DNA of 64,000 nucleotides, from assembly GCF_014647875.1 (NCBI RefSeq), contig NZ_BMQA01000003.1, positions 328,626 to 392,625 on the forward strand. Reading direction: 5' to 3'. Position numbers and translations under genes: made by a program. Position 1 is the stretch's first letter, and every line of letters begins with the position of its first letter. Shown piece after piece: positions 17,429 to 25,768 of this stretch. Under the pieces are notes generated by a model. It saw nothing but the letters and a program-made list of their open reading frames with translations. It was not told where the DNA came from and did no database searches. The stretch is from Streptomyces brasiliensis (GTDB lineage: Bacteria; Actinomycetota; Actinomycetes; Streptomycetales; Streptomycetaceae).

Positions 17429-18958
17429 TCAGTCGCAGCCGCAGGCACTGCCCGAGGCGACCGGCAGCGGCTCGGGCACGCCGATCTTCGGCAGGCCGAG
17501 CAGCACACCGGCCGGCTTGGCCGCCTCCGCCGCGTTCCGCTTCTCCCAGGCGTCGCCCGCGCGCGTGCGGCGCACGTCGAGGACGGGGCCCTCGGCGAGG
17601 AGGTGGTGCGGGGCGGCGTACGTGATCTCGACGGTGACGACGTCGCCGGGGCGCACCTCCTGGTCCGGCTTGGTGAAATGGACGAGGCGGTTGTCGGGGG
17701 CGCGGCCGGAGAGGCGGTGGGTGGCGCCGTCCTTGCGGCCCTCGCCCTCGGCGACCATCAGCTCGAGCGTGCGTCCGACCTGCTTCTTGTTCTCCTCCCA
17801 GGAGATCTCCTCCTGGAGCGCGACGAGACGCTCGTAGCGCGCCTGGACGACCTCCTTGGGGATCTGGTTCTCCATGGTCGCGGCCGGCGTGCCGGGCCGC
17901 TTGGAGTACTGGAAGGTGAAGGCCTGCGCGAAGCGCGCCTCGCGCACGACGTGCAGCGTCTGCTCGAAGTCCTCCTCGGTCTCGCCGGGGAAGCCCACGA
18001 TGATGTCGGTGGTGATCGCGGCGTGCGGGATGGCGGCCCGCACCTTCTCGATGATCCCGAGGTAGCGCTCCTGCCGGTACGAGCGGCGCATCGCCTTCAG
18101 GACCGTGTCCGAGCCGGACTGCAGCGGCATGTGCAGCTGCGGCATCACGTTCGGCGTCTCGGCCATGGCGGCGATCACGTCGTCGGTGAAGTCGCGCGGG
18201 TGCGGGGAGGTGAAGCGGACCCGCTCCAGGCCCTCGACGCCTCCGCAGGCCCGCAGCAGCTTGCTGAACGCCTCGCGGTCACCGATGTCGGAGCCGTACG
18301 CGTTCACGTTCTGGCCGAGCAGCGTGATCTCGGAGACACCCTCGGCGACCAGGGCCTCCACCTCGGCCAGGATGTCGCCGGGGCGGCGGTCCTTCTCCTT
18401 GCCGCGCAGGGCCGGGACGATGCAGAAGGTGCACGTGTTGTTGCAGCCGACGGAGATCGAGACCCAGGCGGCGTACGCGCTCTCGCGCCGCGTCGGCAGG
18501 GTGGAGGGGAACGCCTCGAGGGACTCGGCGATCTCGACCTGCGCCTCCTCCTGCACGCGCGCGCGTTCCAGCAGCACCGGAAGTTTGCCGATGTTGTGCG
18601 TGCCGAAGACGACGTCCACCCAGGGCGCCTTCTGGACGATGGTGTCGCGGTCCTTCTGCGCCAGACAGCCGCCGACCGCGATCTGCATCCCGGGGCGGCT
18701 CGCCTTCTTGGGCGCGAGCCGGCCGAGGTTGCCGTACAGCCGGTTGTCGGCGTTCTCGCGCACGGCACAGGTGTTGAAGACGACGACGTCGGCGTCCCCG
18801 TCCGACCCCTCGGGCGCACGCACGTAACCGGCCTCTTCGAGCAGCCCGGACAATCGCTCGGAATCGTGGACGTTCATCTGGCACCCGTAGGTGCGGATCT
18901 CATAGCTCTTGGGTGCGGGAACGTCCACTGCGAGGCTCCGGTCGCTGCTGCTGGTCAT
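17429..18958 (-). CDS. miaB: tRNA-2-methylthio-N6-dimethylallyladenosine synthase MiaB
   Basis: 509-residue radical-SAM methylthiotransferase that completes ms2i6A37 after MiaA. N-terminal domain cysteines in [31 protein letters not shown] and GGCLAQKD bind one 4Fe-4S cluster; the SAM cluster motif CNNTCTFC is followed by [16 protein letters not shown]; a C-terminal TRAM domain binds tRNA. The C-terminus ends in a Cys pair (SGSACGCD). ATG at 18958 directly follows GAGGA, again with almost no spacer, as seen for dapF. Ordinary length for actinobacteria. Confidence 0.96.
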   Translation of the reverse strand: MTSSSDRSLAVDVPAPKSYEIRTYGCQMNVHDSERLSGLLEEAGYVRAPEGSDGDADVVVFNTCAVRENADNRLYGNLGRLAPKKASRPGMQIAVGGCLAQKDRDTIVQKAPWVDVVFGTHNIGKLPVLLERARVQEEAQVEIAESLEAFPSTLPTRRESAYAAWVSISVGCNNTCTFCIVPALRGKEKDRRPGDILAEVEALVAEGVSEITLLGQNVNAYGSDIGDREAFSKLLRACGGVEGLERVRFTSPHPRDFTDDVIAAMAETPNVMPQLHMPLQSGSDTVLKAMRRSYRQERYLGIIEKVRAAIPHAAITTDIIVGFPGETEEDFEQTLHVVREARFAQAFTFQYSKRPGTPAATMENQIPKEVVQARYERLVALQEEISWEENKKQVGRTLELMVAEGEGRKDGATHRLSGRAPDNRLVHFTKPDQEVRPGDVVTVEITYAAPHHLLAEGPVLDVRRTRAGDAWEKRNAAEAAKPAGVLLGLPKIGVPEPLPVASGSACGCD

Positions 18959-19276
18959 TCCTCAAGGGTAGGTGGTCCCTGGAGGAGCCCGGTCCGGGAT
19001 TTCGGCGACGGGGGCGATGGGCAGGCGAGGTGGCGTGGACGCCGGGGCACCGCTCAGCCACGCCGCGCAGGTGGTCCCCTCGCCGAACAGCACTCCGCCG
19101 GCGCGGATCGGGCCGGCCACCCGTCCGCCCGGTGCGGCCGGAGGCCGGCGGCGGTGGCCGGACGGGAGCCGGGCGCCCCAGCCGACACGGAGGGCGCCGA
19201 ACGGCGTCAGGAGCCGGCGGCGGATGCCGGGCGGCGGCGCTTGTGAGACGCCGCCGGGGGCCCGGCGCCCGCAGGC
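18959..19276. other. 318-bp stretch between miaB and mazG-like genes
   Basis: No clear gene. On the minus strand the frame of the MazG-like gene stays open for about 100 codons after its stop (TGA at 19277-19279) down to about 18965, with high but not fully typical third-position GC and no ribosome binding site inside. The nearest possible internal start is a GTG giving about 50 residues. This may be decayed coding sequence or chance in GC-rich DNA. It should also contain the miaB promoter. Confidence 0.4.
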
Positions 19277-19681
19277 TCAGTGGCCGCCGGGGGTCCACCC
19301 CTGCCGCCGCAGCACCTCCGACACGTCCGGCACCCGATAGTGCTCCCCCTTGAGCACCTTGCCGTCGCCCCGGCGCGCGACCTGCCCGTCGGGACCCAGC
19401 TTGCTCATGTTGGAGCGGTGGACCTCGGCGATCACCGCGTCGAGGTCGATCCCGTGGACCAGCGCCGTGCCGTACGCCACGTACACCACATCGGCCAGTT
19501 CGTGCGCGAGCCGGTCCAAGGGGCCGGTGACCGAGACCTCGGCGACCTCCGCGGCCTCCTCGGCCAGCAGTTCCCCGCGGTGCGCGGCGAGTTCGGGGGA
19601 CACTTCGGTCGGCGTGCTGCGGGCGTCGAGACCGAAGGCGCGGTGGAACTCATGGACGAGGCCGGCGGGAGAGGAGCTCAT
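19277..19681 (-). CDS. MazG-like nucleotide pyrophosphohydrolase
   Basis: 134 residues of all-alpha NTP-PPase fold. The metal-binding signature EEAAEVAE followed about 20 residues later by HELADVVYVAYGTAL matches the ExxE-x-ExxD pattern of MazG/HisE/dUTPase-like hydrolases. It contains the single domain found in house-cleaning or phage-type MazG-like proteins, not the double domain of E. coli MazG. C-terminal half has KLGPDGQVARRGDGKVLKG. Substrate unknown, probably non-canonical NTPs. ATG at 19681 lacks a strong ribosome binding site. Confidence 0.8.
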   Translation of the reverse strand: MSSSPAGLVHEFHRAFGLDARSTPTEVSPELAAHRGELLAEEAAEVAEVSVTGPLDRLAHELADVVYVAYGTALVHGIDLDAVIAEVHRSNMSKLGPDGQVARRGDGKVLKGEHYRVPDVSEVLRRQGWTPGGH

Positions 19682-19785
19682 GCCGCGACTCTAACCGCCG
19701 CCTCCGACGGTCCCGGCCGCCGCCGACGGTCTCGCCCTGAGCCCGGCCTGGTCAGGACCGCGGGCGGACTGGCAGGATCGCGCGC

Positions 19786-20784
19786 ATGTCCAAGGTGATC
19801 TCCCGCATCAGCAGCCGCCGGGCGCTCCAGGGCACGGCCGCCGGTGTCGTCGCTCTCGGGCTGCTGCTGTGGTGGCTGCTGCCCCTGGGCGAGGAACCGC
19901 CGAGCGGGACGATCACCTTCAGCACGGGCACATCGCGCGGGGTCTACCAGGAGTACGGAGAGCGACTGCGCAACGAGCTCGACCGGGACATGCCGGGCCT
20001 GACGGTGCGGCTGCAGCACAGCGCCGGTTCGCAGGAGAACGTGCGACGGGTGGCGACCGGCGAGGCCGACTTCACCATCGCGGCGGCCGACGCCGTGGAG
20101 ACGTACGACATCGCGGGCCGCGAAGGGTCGCAGGAGCTGCGCGGGGTGGCCCGGCTCTACGACGACTACGTGCAGGTCATCGTGCCGAACGACTCGGACG
20201 TCAAGTCCATCCCGGACCTGCGGCACAAGCGGGTGGCCACCGGTCCCGTCAACTCCGGTGTACGGCTGATAGCGAACCGGGTGCTCAAGGCGGCGGGGAT
20301 CGACCCCGCGAAGGACATCACGCCGATGTCGGACGGCATCGACACCGGTCCCGACGAGTTGATGCGCGGCCGGATCGACGCGTTGTTCTGGTCGGGCGGT
20401 CTGCCCACGAACGGACTGGTCCAGCTGGCCCGGAAGTTCGACTTCCGGTTCGTCCCGATCGAAGCCGACCTGGTGGCCACGCTGCACCGCCAGAGCGAGG
20501 CCGCCCGCTACTACCGGGCCACCAACATGCCGGAGTCGGCCTACCCGTCCGTGCAGCAGGGCTCCACTGTGCCCACGATCGCGGTGTCCAACCTCCTGAT
20601 GACCCGCGAGGACATGGACCCCCGGCTCACCGAGTGGGTGACCCGCACAGTGATCAAGAGCCGCGACGACATCGGCGCCCACGTCCACTCGGCCCAACTC
20701 GTCGACCTGCGCACCGCGATCTACACGGACCCACTGATCCTGCACGAGGGCGCACGGCGCTACTACCGCTCGGTGAAGCCGTGA
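19786..20784 (+). CDS. TAXI family (TRAP-associated) solute-binding protein, orphan
   Basis: 332 residues. A single N-terminal hydrophobic segment (GTAAGVVALGLLLWWLLPLG) without lipobox suggests a membrane-anchored extracellular domain. The body has TAXI-type binding-protein features: TITFSTGTSRGVYQEYGERL, GEADFTIAAADAVETYD, VQVIVPNDSDVKSIPDL and KRVATGPVNSGVRL. TAXI proteins normally deliver ligand to TRAP permeases, but no dctQ/dctM-like gene is here. It is convergent with the GluK-like kinase gene. Some TAXI proteins bind glutamate, so a sensing role with the kinase is conceivable. ATG 19786 is about nine bases after AGGA. The stop codon lies inside a 16-bp tandem repeat array. Confidence 0.85.
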   Translation: MSKVISRISSRRALQGTAAGVVALGLLLWWLLPLGEEPPSGTITFSTGTSRGVYQEYGERLRNELDRDMPGLTVRLQHSAGSQENVRRVATGEADFTIAAADAVETYDIAGREGSQELRGVARLYDDYVQVIVPNDSDVKSIPDLRHKRVATGPVNSGVRLIANRVLKAAGIDPAKDITPMSDGIDTGPDELMRGRIDALFWSGGLPTNGLVQLARKFDFRFVPIEADLVATLHRQSEAARYYRATNMPESAYPSVQQGSTVPTIAVSNLLMTREDMDPRLTEWVTRTVIKSRDDIGAHVHSAQLVDLRTAIYTDPLILHEGARRYYRSVKP

Positions 20785-20859
20785 ACTCGTGCTGCCGTGA
20801 ACTCGTGCTGCCATGAACTCGAGCTGCCATGAACTCGAGCGGCCGTAGAACGTGCGGCC
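20781..20859. repeat. 16-bp tandem repeat array, about five copies
   Basis: Units at 20781-20796 and 20797-20812 are identical (GTGAACTCGTGCTGCC); units at 20813-20828 and 20829-20844 differ by A for G at the first base and by one or two internal changes; a 15-bp degenerate unit follows to 20859. The array includes the stop codon of the TAXI-family gene and ends 36 bp before the kinase stop codon, so it lies in the convergent 3' region. Function unknown; replication slippage could change copy number without affecting either protein. Confidence 0.85.
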
Positions 20860-20895
20860 GTGAACAAAGCCCGGACCTCCACGAAGGCACCGCCC

Positions 20896-22296
20896 TCAGC
20901 CGCCGCTCCTCGGCACCGTCACCGTCACCCTCAGTCCCGTCGGCTCGTGGTGGGCGTACGTGATCGAGCCGCCGCCCGCCGAGAGCAGGGCCCGGGTGAT
21001 GGACAGGCCGAGGCCCGAGCCCTTGATGTTCTGGTGGCGGCCGCTGCGCCAGAAGCGGTCGCCCACGCGGGCGAGTTCCTCGTCGGTGAGGCCCGGTCCG
21101 GTGTCCGTGACCACGACGGTCGAGGTCTCGCCGTTGGAGGAGACGGCCACCTCGACCGAGCCGTCCTCGGGGGTGAACTTCACCGCGTTGTCTATCACCG
21201 CGTCCAGAGCGCTGGACAGGGTGATCGGGTCGGCCCACGCGGTGGTCGGCGGGCAGTCCGCGGTGAGCAAAACACCCTTGGCCTCGGCGGCCGGTGCCCA
21301 GGCGGCCACCCGCTCGGTGGCGAGCTGCCCGATGTCGGTGAGTCGCAGGTCCGCGTCGGCGTGCTCGGCCAGTGCCAGGTCGAGCAGGTCGTCCAGGACC
21401 TGTGCGAGGCGCTTGCCCTCGGTGCGGACCGAGGCGATCTCCTCGTTGCCATCGGGCAGTTCGAGGGCGAGCAGTTCGATGCGCAGCAGCAGCGCCGCGA
21501 GGGGATTGCGCAACTGGTGCGAGGCGTCCGCGACGAAGGCGCGCTGCTGCTCCAGCACGTCCTCGACGTTGTCCGCCATCTCGTTGAACGCACGGGCCAG
21601 CCGCTGGAGTTCCGGCGGGCCGCCGGCCGCCGCGACCCGCGACTTCAGCCGGCCGCTCGCGATCGCGTGGGTGGTGACGTCGAGGATGCGCACGGGCCTG
21701 AGCACCCAGCCGGTCAGCCGCAGCGCGGCACCGACGGCCAGCAGCATCGCGGCGATCTCCCCGGCCCCGATGAGCAGCCACCCGCGCAGCGTCCGCGAAC
21801 GCATCGCCCCGGTGGGCGAGTCGGTGACCACGACGGCCACGACGTCGCCGTCCCGGATCACCGGTGACGCGACGACGAGGCGGCTGCGCTGCCAGGGCCA
21901 CACCTGCTCCGGGTCATGGCTGCGCCGGCTGAGCAAGGCCTCCTGGAACGCCTCGCGCACCTCCCCCGTCCGGGGCAGGAGCCAGTCGCCGGGCGCGTTG
22001 GCCATCGCCGAGTCGTTGCGGTAGAAGACGCCCACGCGGATGCCGTACACGCCGTAATAGCTGTCGAGTTCGCGGCTCAGGGTCTCCCTGCGGTCGTCCG
22101 TGGTCGTACGGCGGGGACCGCTGGGCCCGTCGGTGACGGACTGGGCGAGCACCGCGAAGCGTGCCGTGTCGTCGATCCGGTCGACGACCACCGTCTGCTG
22201 CTGGGCGGCGGCCACGCTGATGGCGAGGGGCATGCCGAGGGCGAGCAGGACGGCCGCCATCAGGACGATGAGCAGCGGGAGAAGACGTGTGCGCAC
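20896..22296 (-). CDS. gluK: Sensor histidine kinase, GluK-like
   Basis: 466 residues: N-terminal membrane segment (LLPLLIVLMAAVLLALGMPL), an extracellular sensor region of about 120 residues, a second membrane segment (LLIGAGEIAAMLLAVGAAL), HAMP linker, dimerisation helix with phosphorylatable His in DASHQLRNPL, and an ATPase domain with DNAVKF (N box), DTGPGL (G1) and GSGLGLS (G2). GTG at 22296 lies nine bases after the stop of the response regulator gene, so the two are co-transcribed. Position beside divergent gluABCD matches the GluR-GluK pair of S. coelicolor, which senses glutamate and controls its uptake. Confidence 0.88.
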   Translation of the reverse strand: MRTRLLPLLIVLMAAVLLALGMPLAISVAAAQQQTVVVDRIDDTARFAVLAQSVTDGPSGPRRTTTDDRRETLSRELDSYYGVYGIRVGVFYRNDSAMANAPGDWLLPRTGEVREAFQEALLSRRSHDPEQVWPWQRSRLVVASPVIRDGDVVAVVVTDSPTGAMRSRTLRGWLLIGAGEIAAMLLAVGAALRLTGWVLRPVRILDVTTHAIASGRLKSRVAAAGGPPELQRLARAFNEMADNVEDVLEQQRAFVADASHQLRNPLAALLLRIELLALELPDGNEEIASVRTEGKRLAQVLDDLLDLALAEHADADLRLTDIGQLATERVAAWAPAAEAKGVLLTADCPPTTAWADPITLSSALDAVIDNAVKFTPEDGSVEVAVSSNGETSTVVVTDTGPGLTDEELARVGDRFWRSGRHQNIKGSGLGLSITRALLSAGGGSITYAHHEPTGLRVTVTVPRSGG

Positions 22297-22305
22297 CCGT
22301 CCCCG

Positions 22306-22992
22306 CTAGGCGGCCGGTGCGACGAGCCGGTAGCCGACGCCGCGGACGGTCTCGATCAGCGCGGGCATCCGCAGCTTGGCGCGCAGGGAGGCGACGTGCA
22401 CCTCCAGGGTGCGCCCGGTGCCCTCCCAACTGGTACGCCACACCTCGCTGATGATCTGCTCCCGCCGGAAGACCACGCCCGGGCGCTGGGCGAGCAGCGC
22501 GAGGAGGTCGAACTCCTTACGGGTCAGTTGGACGACCGAACCGTCCACGCTGACCTGACGGGTGGGCAGTTCGATGTGGACGGGGCCGAGGCGCAGAGCG
22601 CTCTCGACGCCCGGCACGACGTCCTCCTGGACGGTGCGCCGGCTGACGGCGTGGATCCGGGCGAGCAGTTCGCCGGTGTCGTACGGCTTCACCACGTAGT
22701 CGTCGGCGCCGAGGTTGAGCCCGTGGATGCGGGAACGCACGTCGGCGCGGGCGGTGACCATGATCACCGGGGTGCCGGTGCGTTTACGGATCTTGCCGCA
22801 GACCTCGAAGCCGTCCTGGTCGGGCAGGCCAAGGTCGAGCAGGACCACGCCGAAACCGGCGCTCTCGGGGACGAGCGCCTGGAGGGCCTCCTCGCCGCTG
22901 CGGGCGTGCGTGACGTCGAACCCGTGCCGTGCCAGGACCGCGGACAGAGCGGCGGCGACGTGGTTGTCGTCCTCGACGAGCAGCAGTCTCAT
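22306..22992 (-). CDS. gluR: OmpR-family response regulator, GluR-like
   Basis: 228 residues. Receiver domain with acidic pocket EDD, phosphoacceptor Asp in VVLLDLGLPDQDG and Lys in DDYVVKPYD; then a winged-helix OmpR/PhoB DNA-binding domain (LTRKEFDLLALLAQRPGVVF, TLEVHVASLRAKL, GVGYRLV). ATG 22992 is supported by GGAGG eight bases upstream; the frame extends farther 5' but that sequence is not receiver-like. First gene of the gluR-gluK operon, divergent from gluABCD. In S. coelicolor GluR acts directly on gluABCD; the shared 296-bp upstream region here has suitable repeats. Confidence 0.9.
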   Translation of the reverse strand: MRLLLVEDDNHVAAALSAVLARHGFDVTHARSGEEALQALVPESAGFGVVLLDLGLPDQDGFEVCGKIRKRTGTPVIMVTARADVRSRIHGLNLGADDYVVKPYDTGELLARIHAVSRRTVQEDVVPGVESALRLGPVHIELPTRQVSVDGSVVQLTRKEFDLLALLAQRPGVVFRREQIISEVWRTSWEGTGRTLEVHVASLRAKLRMPALIETVRGVGYRLVAPAA

Positions 22993-23056
22993 TCCGGCCC
23001 CCTCCGGTTCAGTGGTCGTACGGTCTCGGTTCGCGGTCGCCTTGTAGAAAACGCGC

Positions 23057-23070
23057 GCACGCGCGCGTGC
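23057..23070. promoter_or_regulatory. 14-bp alternating CG palindrome upstream of gluR
   Basis: GCACGCGCGCGTGC is a perfect palindrome 65 bp upstream of the gluR start. Alternating purine-pyrimidine sequence could adopt Z-DNA or be an operator; no protein can be named. Confidence 0.3.
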
Positions 23071-23179
23071 ACCATGGCAGTCAGGCCGATGAACAAGGAC
23101 GGCGTCAAGAGGATTCCGGTTGCTCGCGGCTTCCGTTATCCGGCCGATACGCGGCCAGGTCACCGTGCTACGACACGTG

Positions 23180-23195
23180 TCCGATTGCAATCGGA
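23180..23195. promoter_or_regulatory. 16-bp perfect palindrome in the gluR-gluABCD divergent region
   Basis: TCCGATTGCAATCGGA reads the same on both strands and lies about 45 bp upstream of the likely gluABCD -35 region. It is the only perfect AT-containing palindrome of this size here, so it is a credible operator for a dimeric regulator. Confidence 0.5.
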
Positions 23196-23203
23196 TCGTG
23201 ATG

Positions 23204-23245
23204 CTCAGATTCCCCTCAGATGTAATGACGCTGGTCGCATAGGGT
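23204..23245 (+). promoter_or_regulatory. Candidate gluABCD promoter with 11-bp spaced direct repeat
   Basis: CTCAGAT at 23204-23210 is repeated at 23215-23221, an 11-bp period typical of OmpR/PhoB-class activator sites. The second copy overlaps the -35 position for a TAGGGT -10 element (23240-23245). This layout suggests activation by the adjacent GluR-like regulator. Confidence 0.5.
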
Positions 23246-23288
23246 TACTACTGTCCTCCGAAACCGAGGAGGACGGAGCCTGAGAGCG

Positions 23289-24065
23289 ATGACCGAAGTA
23301 TCGGTGGCCAAGGAAGACGTGGCCGCGACCGGCGATCTGGTCGTCCTGAAAAGCGTCAACAAGCACTTCGGCGCGTTGCACGTACTCCAGGACATCGATC
23401 TGACGATCACCCGCGGTGAGGTCGTGGTGGTCATCGGGCCCTCCGGGTCCGGGAAGTCCACGCTGTGCCGCACCATCAACCGCCTGGAGACCGTCGATTC
23501 GGGCACCATTACGATCGACGGCAAGCCGCTGCCCCAGGAGGGCAAGGACCTGGCGCGGCTGCGGGCGGACGTCGGGATGGTCTTCCAGTCCTTCAACCTG
23601 TTCGCGCACAAGAACGTGCTCGAGAACGTGATGCTCGGCCAGATCAAGGTCCGCAAGGCGGACAAGAAGCAGGCCGAGGAGAAGGCCCGCGCCCTGCTCG
23701 ACCGGGTCGGCGTGGGTACCCAGGCCGACAAGTACCCCGCACAGCTCTCCGGCGGCCAGCAGCAGCGCGTCGCCATCGCGCGGGCCCTTGCGATGGGCCC
23801 GAAGGTCATGCTCTTCGACGAGCCGACCTCGGCCCTCGACCCCGAGATGATCAATGAGGTTCTCGAGGTCATGCAGCAACTCGCCCGCGACGGCATGACG
23901 ATGATCGTCGTCACCCACGAGATGGGCTTCGCACGATCGGCTGCCAACCGAGTGGTTTTCATGGCGGACGGCCGCATCGTCGAACAAGCTGCGCCGGACC
24001 AGTTCTTCAGCAACCCGCGCAGCGACCGGGCCAAGGACTTCCTGTCGAAGATCCTGCATCACTGA
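23289..24065 (+). CDS. gluA: Glutamate ABC transporter ATP-binding protein
   Basis: 258-residue polar-amino-acid ABC ATPase. Walker A GPSGSGKST, Q-loop in VGMVFQSFNLF, signature LSGGQQQRVAIARAL, Walker B VMLFDEPTSALD and switch His in VVTHEMGF are all present. It energises import through GluC and GluD with ligand from GluB. ATG at 23289 follows GGAG by ten bases. First gene of gluABCD, which is divergent from the GluR/GluK-like pair. Confidence 0.95.
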   Translation: MTEVSVAKEDVAATGDLVVLKSVNKHFGALHVLQDIDLTITRGEVVVVIGPSGSGKSTLCRTINRLETVDSGTITIDGKPLPQEGKDLARLRADVGMVFQSFNLFAHKNVLENVMLGQIKVRKADKKQAEEKARALLDRVGVGTQADKYPAQLSGGQQQRVAIARALAMGPKVMLFDEPTSALDPEMINEVLEVMQQLARDGMTMIVVTHEMGFARSAANRVVFMADGRIVEQAAPDQFFSNPRSDRAKDFLSKILHH

Positions 24066-24132
24066 CCTGTCCTCACGGTCCGCGTCACCCGCCCGACGGC
24101 CCGCTTCTTCTCACCAGCAAAGGATGTTCACC

Positions 24133-24969
24133 ATGAAGCTCCGCAAGGTCACTGCCGCCTCGGCAACCGCCCTCGCCCTGGCCCTCGCCGTCACCGCGTG
24201 CGGCGGCGACAAGGACTCGGACAGCGGCTCGGGCGGCGGCAGCAAGATCAAGATCGGCATCAAGTACGACCAGCCCGGTCTCGGTCTCAAGCAGCCCGAC
24301 GGCTCGTTCTCCGGCTTCGACGTGGACGTCGCCACCTACGTCGCCAAGGAACTCGGCTACCAGCCCGACCAGATCGAGTGGGTCGAGACGAAGAGCGCCG
24401 ACCGTGAGAACGCCCTCGCGCGCGGCGACGTCAAGTTCATCACGGCCACCTACTCGATCACCGACGAGCGCAAGCAGAAGGTCGACTTCGCCGGCCCGTA
24501 CCTGCTGGCCCACCAGGACCTGCTCGTCAAGACGGGCTCGGACATCTCCCAGGGCACGGACCTCAACGGCAAGAAGCTGTGTTCCGTGACCGGCTCGACC
24601 TCGGCGCAGAACGTCCAGAAGACGATCGCCCCGAAGGCCAACCTGCGTGAGTACAGCGGGTACTCGGAGTGCATCGCGGGTCTGCAGAGCGGTGCCGTGG
24701 ATGCGGTGACCACCGACGACTCGATCCTCGCGGGCTTCGCCGCGCAGGACAAGTACAAGGGCCAGTTCAAGCTCGCCGGCCTCAAGCTGAGCAACGAGAA
24801 CTACGGCATCGGTGTCAAGAAGGGCGACACCGCGACCGAGGACAAGATCAACAAGGCGCTGGAGAAGATGGTCAGCGACGGCTCGTGGCAGAAGGCCGTC
24901 GACGCCAACTTCGGCCCGGCGAACTACAAGAACGAGCCCGCCCCGAAGATCGGGCAGATCGTCCAGTAG
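24133..24969 (+). CDS. gluB: Glutamate-binding lipoprotein of ABC transporter
   Basis: 278 residues. Signal peptide ending in lipobox LAVTAC then GGDKDSD, so lipid-anchored on the outer face of the membrane. Family 3 solute-binding fold: GIKYDQPGLGLKQPDGSFSG, then GFDVDVATYVAKELG, the DRENALARGDVKFITATYSIT segment and the CSVTGSTSAQNVQ hinge region. Binds glutamate and hands it to GluCD. I chose ATG 24133 over ATG 24124 because AAGGA is correctly spaced for the former. Lies 67 bp after gluA. Confidence 0.94.
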   Translation: MKLRKVTAASATALALALAVTACGGDKDSDSGSGGGSKIKIGIKYDQPGLGLKQPDGSFSGFDVDVATYVAKELGYQPDQIEWVETKSADRENALARGDVKFITATYSITDERKQKVDFAGPYLLAHQDLLVKTGSDISQGTDLNGKKLCSVTGSTSAQNVQKTIAPKANLREYSGYSECIAGLQSGAVDAVTTDDSILAGFAAQDKYKGQFKLAGLKLSNENYGIGVKKGDTATEDKINKALEKMVSDGSWQKAVDANFGPANYKNEPAPKIGQIVQ

Positions 24970-25087
24970 CGCAGCCGCGCCGACGCAGGAATCCGGCAGG
25001 TAACGCACGGTTCCACGGGCCCGCCGCCGCCCACCGCTTCCCGGGCGGCGGCGCATCCGGTCCTCCACCTACGCCACACACCCGGAA

Positions 25088-25768
25088 GTGCGGGAGATCG
25101 TGTTCGACTTTCTAGAAGGCTACGACGTCCTCGGGGCGTTCTGGATGACGGTGAAACTCACCGCACTCTCCGCCGTCGGCTCCCTGGTCTGGGGCACCCT
25201 GCTGGCCGCGATGCGGGTCAGCCCGGTTCCGCTCATGCGCGGGTTCGGCACGGTGTACGTCAATATCGTCCGGAACATCCCGCTGACGGTCATCATCATC
25301 TTCACCTCGCTCGGCCTCGCCGACATCTTCGGCGTGACGATGGGTGCCTCCGACGACTTCAAGCTCCAGGGCTTCCGCCTCGCGGTGCTCGGTCTCGTGG
25401 CGTACACCGCCGCCTTCGTGTGCGAGGCGATCCGCTCCGGCATCAACACCGTGCCGCTCGGCCAGGCCGAGGCGGCGCGGGCGATCGGGCTGGGCTTCAC
25501 CCAGACCCTGCGGCTGATCGTGCTCCCGCAGGCGTTCCGCGCGGTCATCGGCCCCCTGGCCAACGTCCTGATCGCCCTCACCAAGAACACCACTGTGGCG
25601 GCCGCCATCGGCGTGGCCGAGGCCGCCACCCTGATGAAGTCGATGATCGAGAACGAGGCCCAGACGCTGGCCATCGGCGCGGTGTTCGCCTTCGGCTTCG
25701 TGGTACTGACCCTGCCCACCGGCCTCATCCTCGGCTGGCTCGGCAAGCGACTGGCGGTGAAGCGATGA
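25088..25768 (+). CDS. gluC: Glutamate ABC transporter permease GluC
   Basis: 226-residue HisM/GlnP-type permease with about five membrane helices. The coupling-helix EAA motif reads EAARAIGLGFTQTLRLIVLPQA. GTG at 25088 is used, but GTG at 25100 (giving MFDFLEGYDVLGAFW) has GGGAG just upstream and is a plausible alternative. Its stop overlaps the gluD start by four bases. Confidence 0.93.
   Translation: MREIVFDFLEGYDVLGAFWMTVKLTALSAVGSLVWGTLLAAMRVSPVPLMRGFGTVYVNIVRNIPLTVIIIFTSLGLADIFGVTMGASDDFKLQGFRLAVLGLVAYTAAFVCEAIRSGINTVPLGQAEAARAIGLGFTQTLRLIVLPQAFRAVIGPLANVLIALTKNTTVAAAIGVAEAATLMKSMIENEAQTLAIGAVFAFGFVVLTLPTGLILGWLGKRLAVKR

Noticed and set aside
18900..19298. Leftward 132-codon frame between miaB and the MazG-like gene
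   Set aside because: Overlaps both neighbours, is extremely Arg/Pro-rich and has no start signal.
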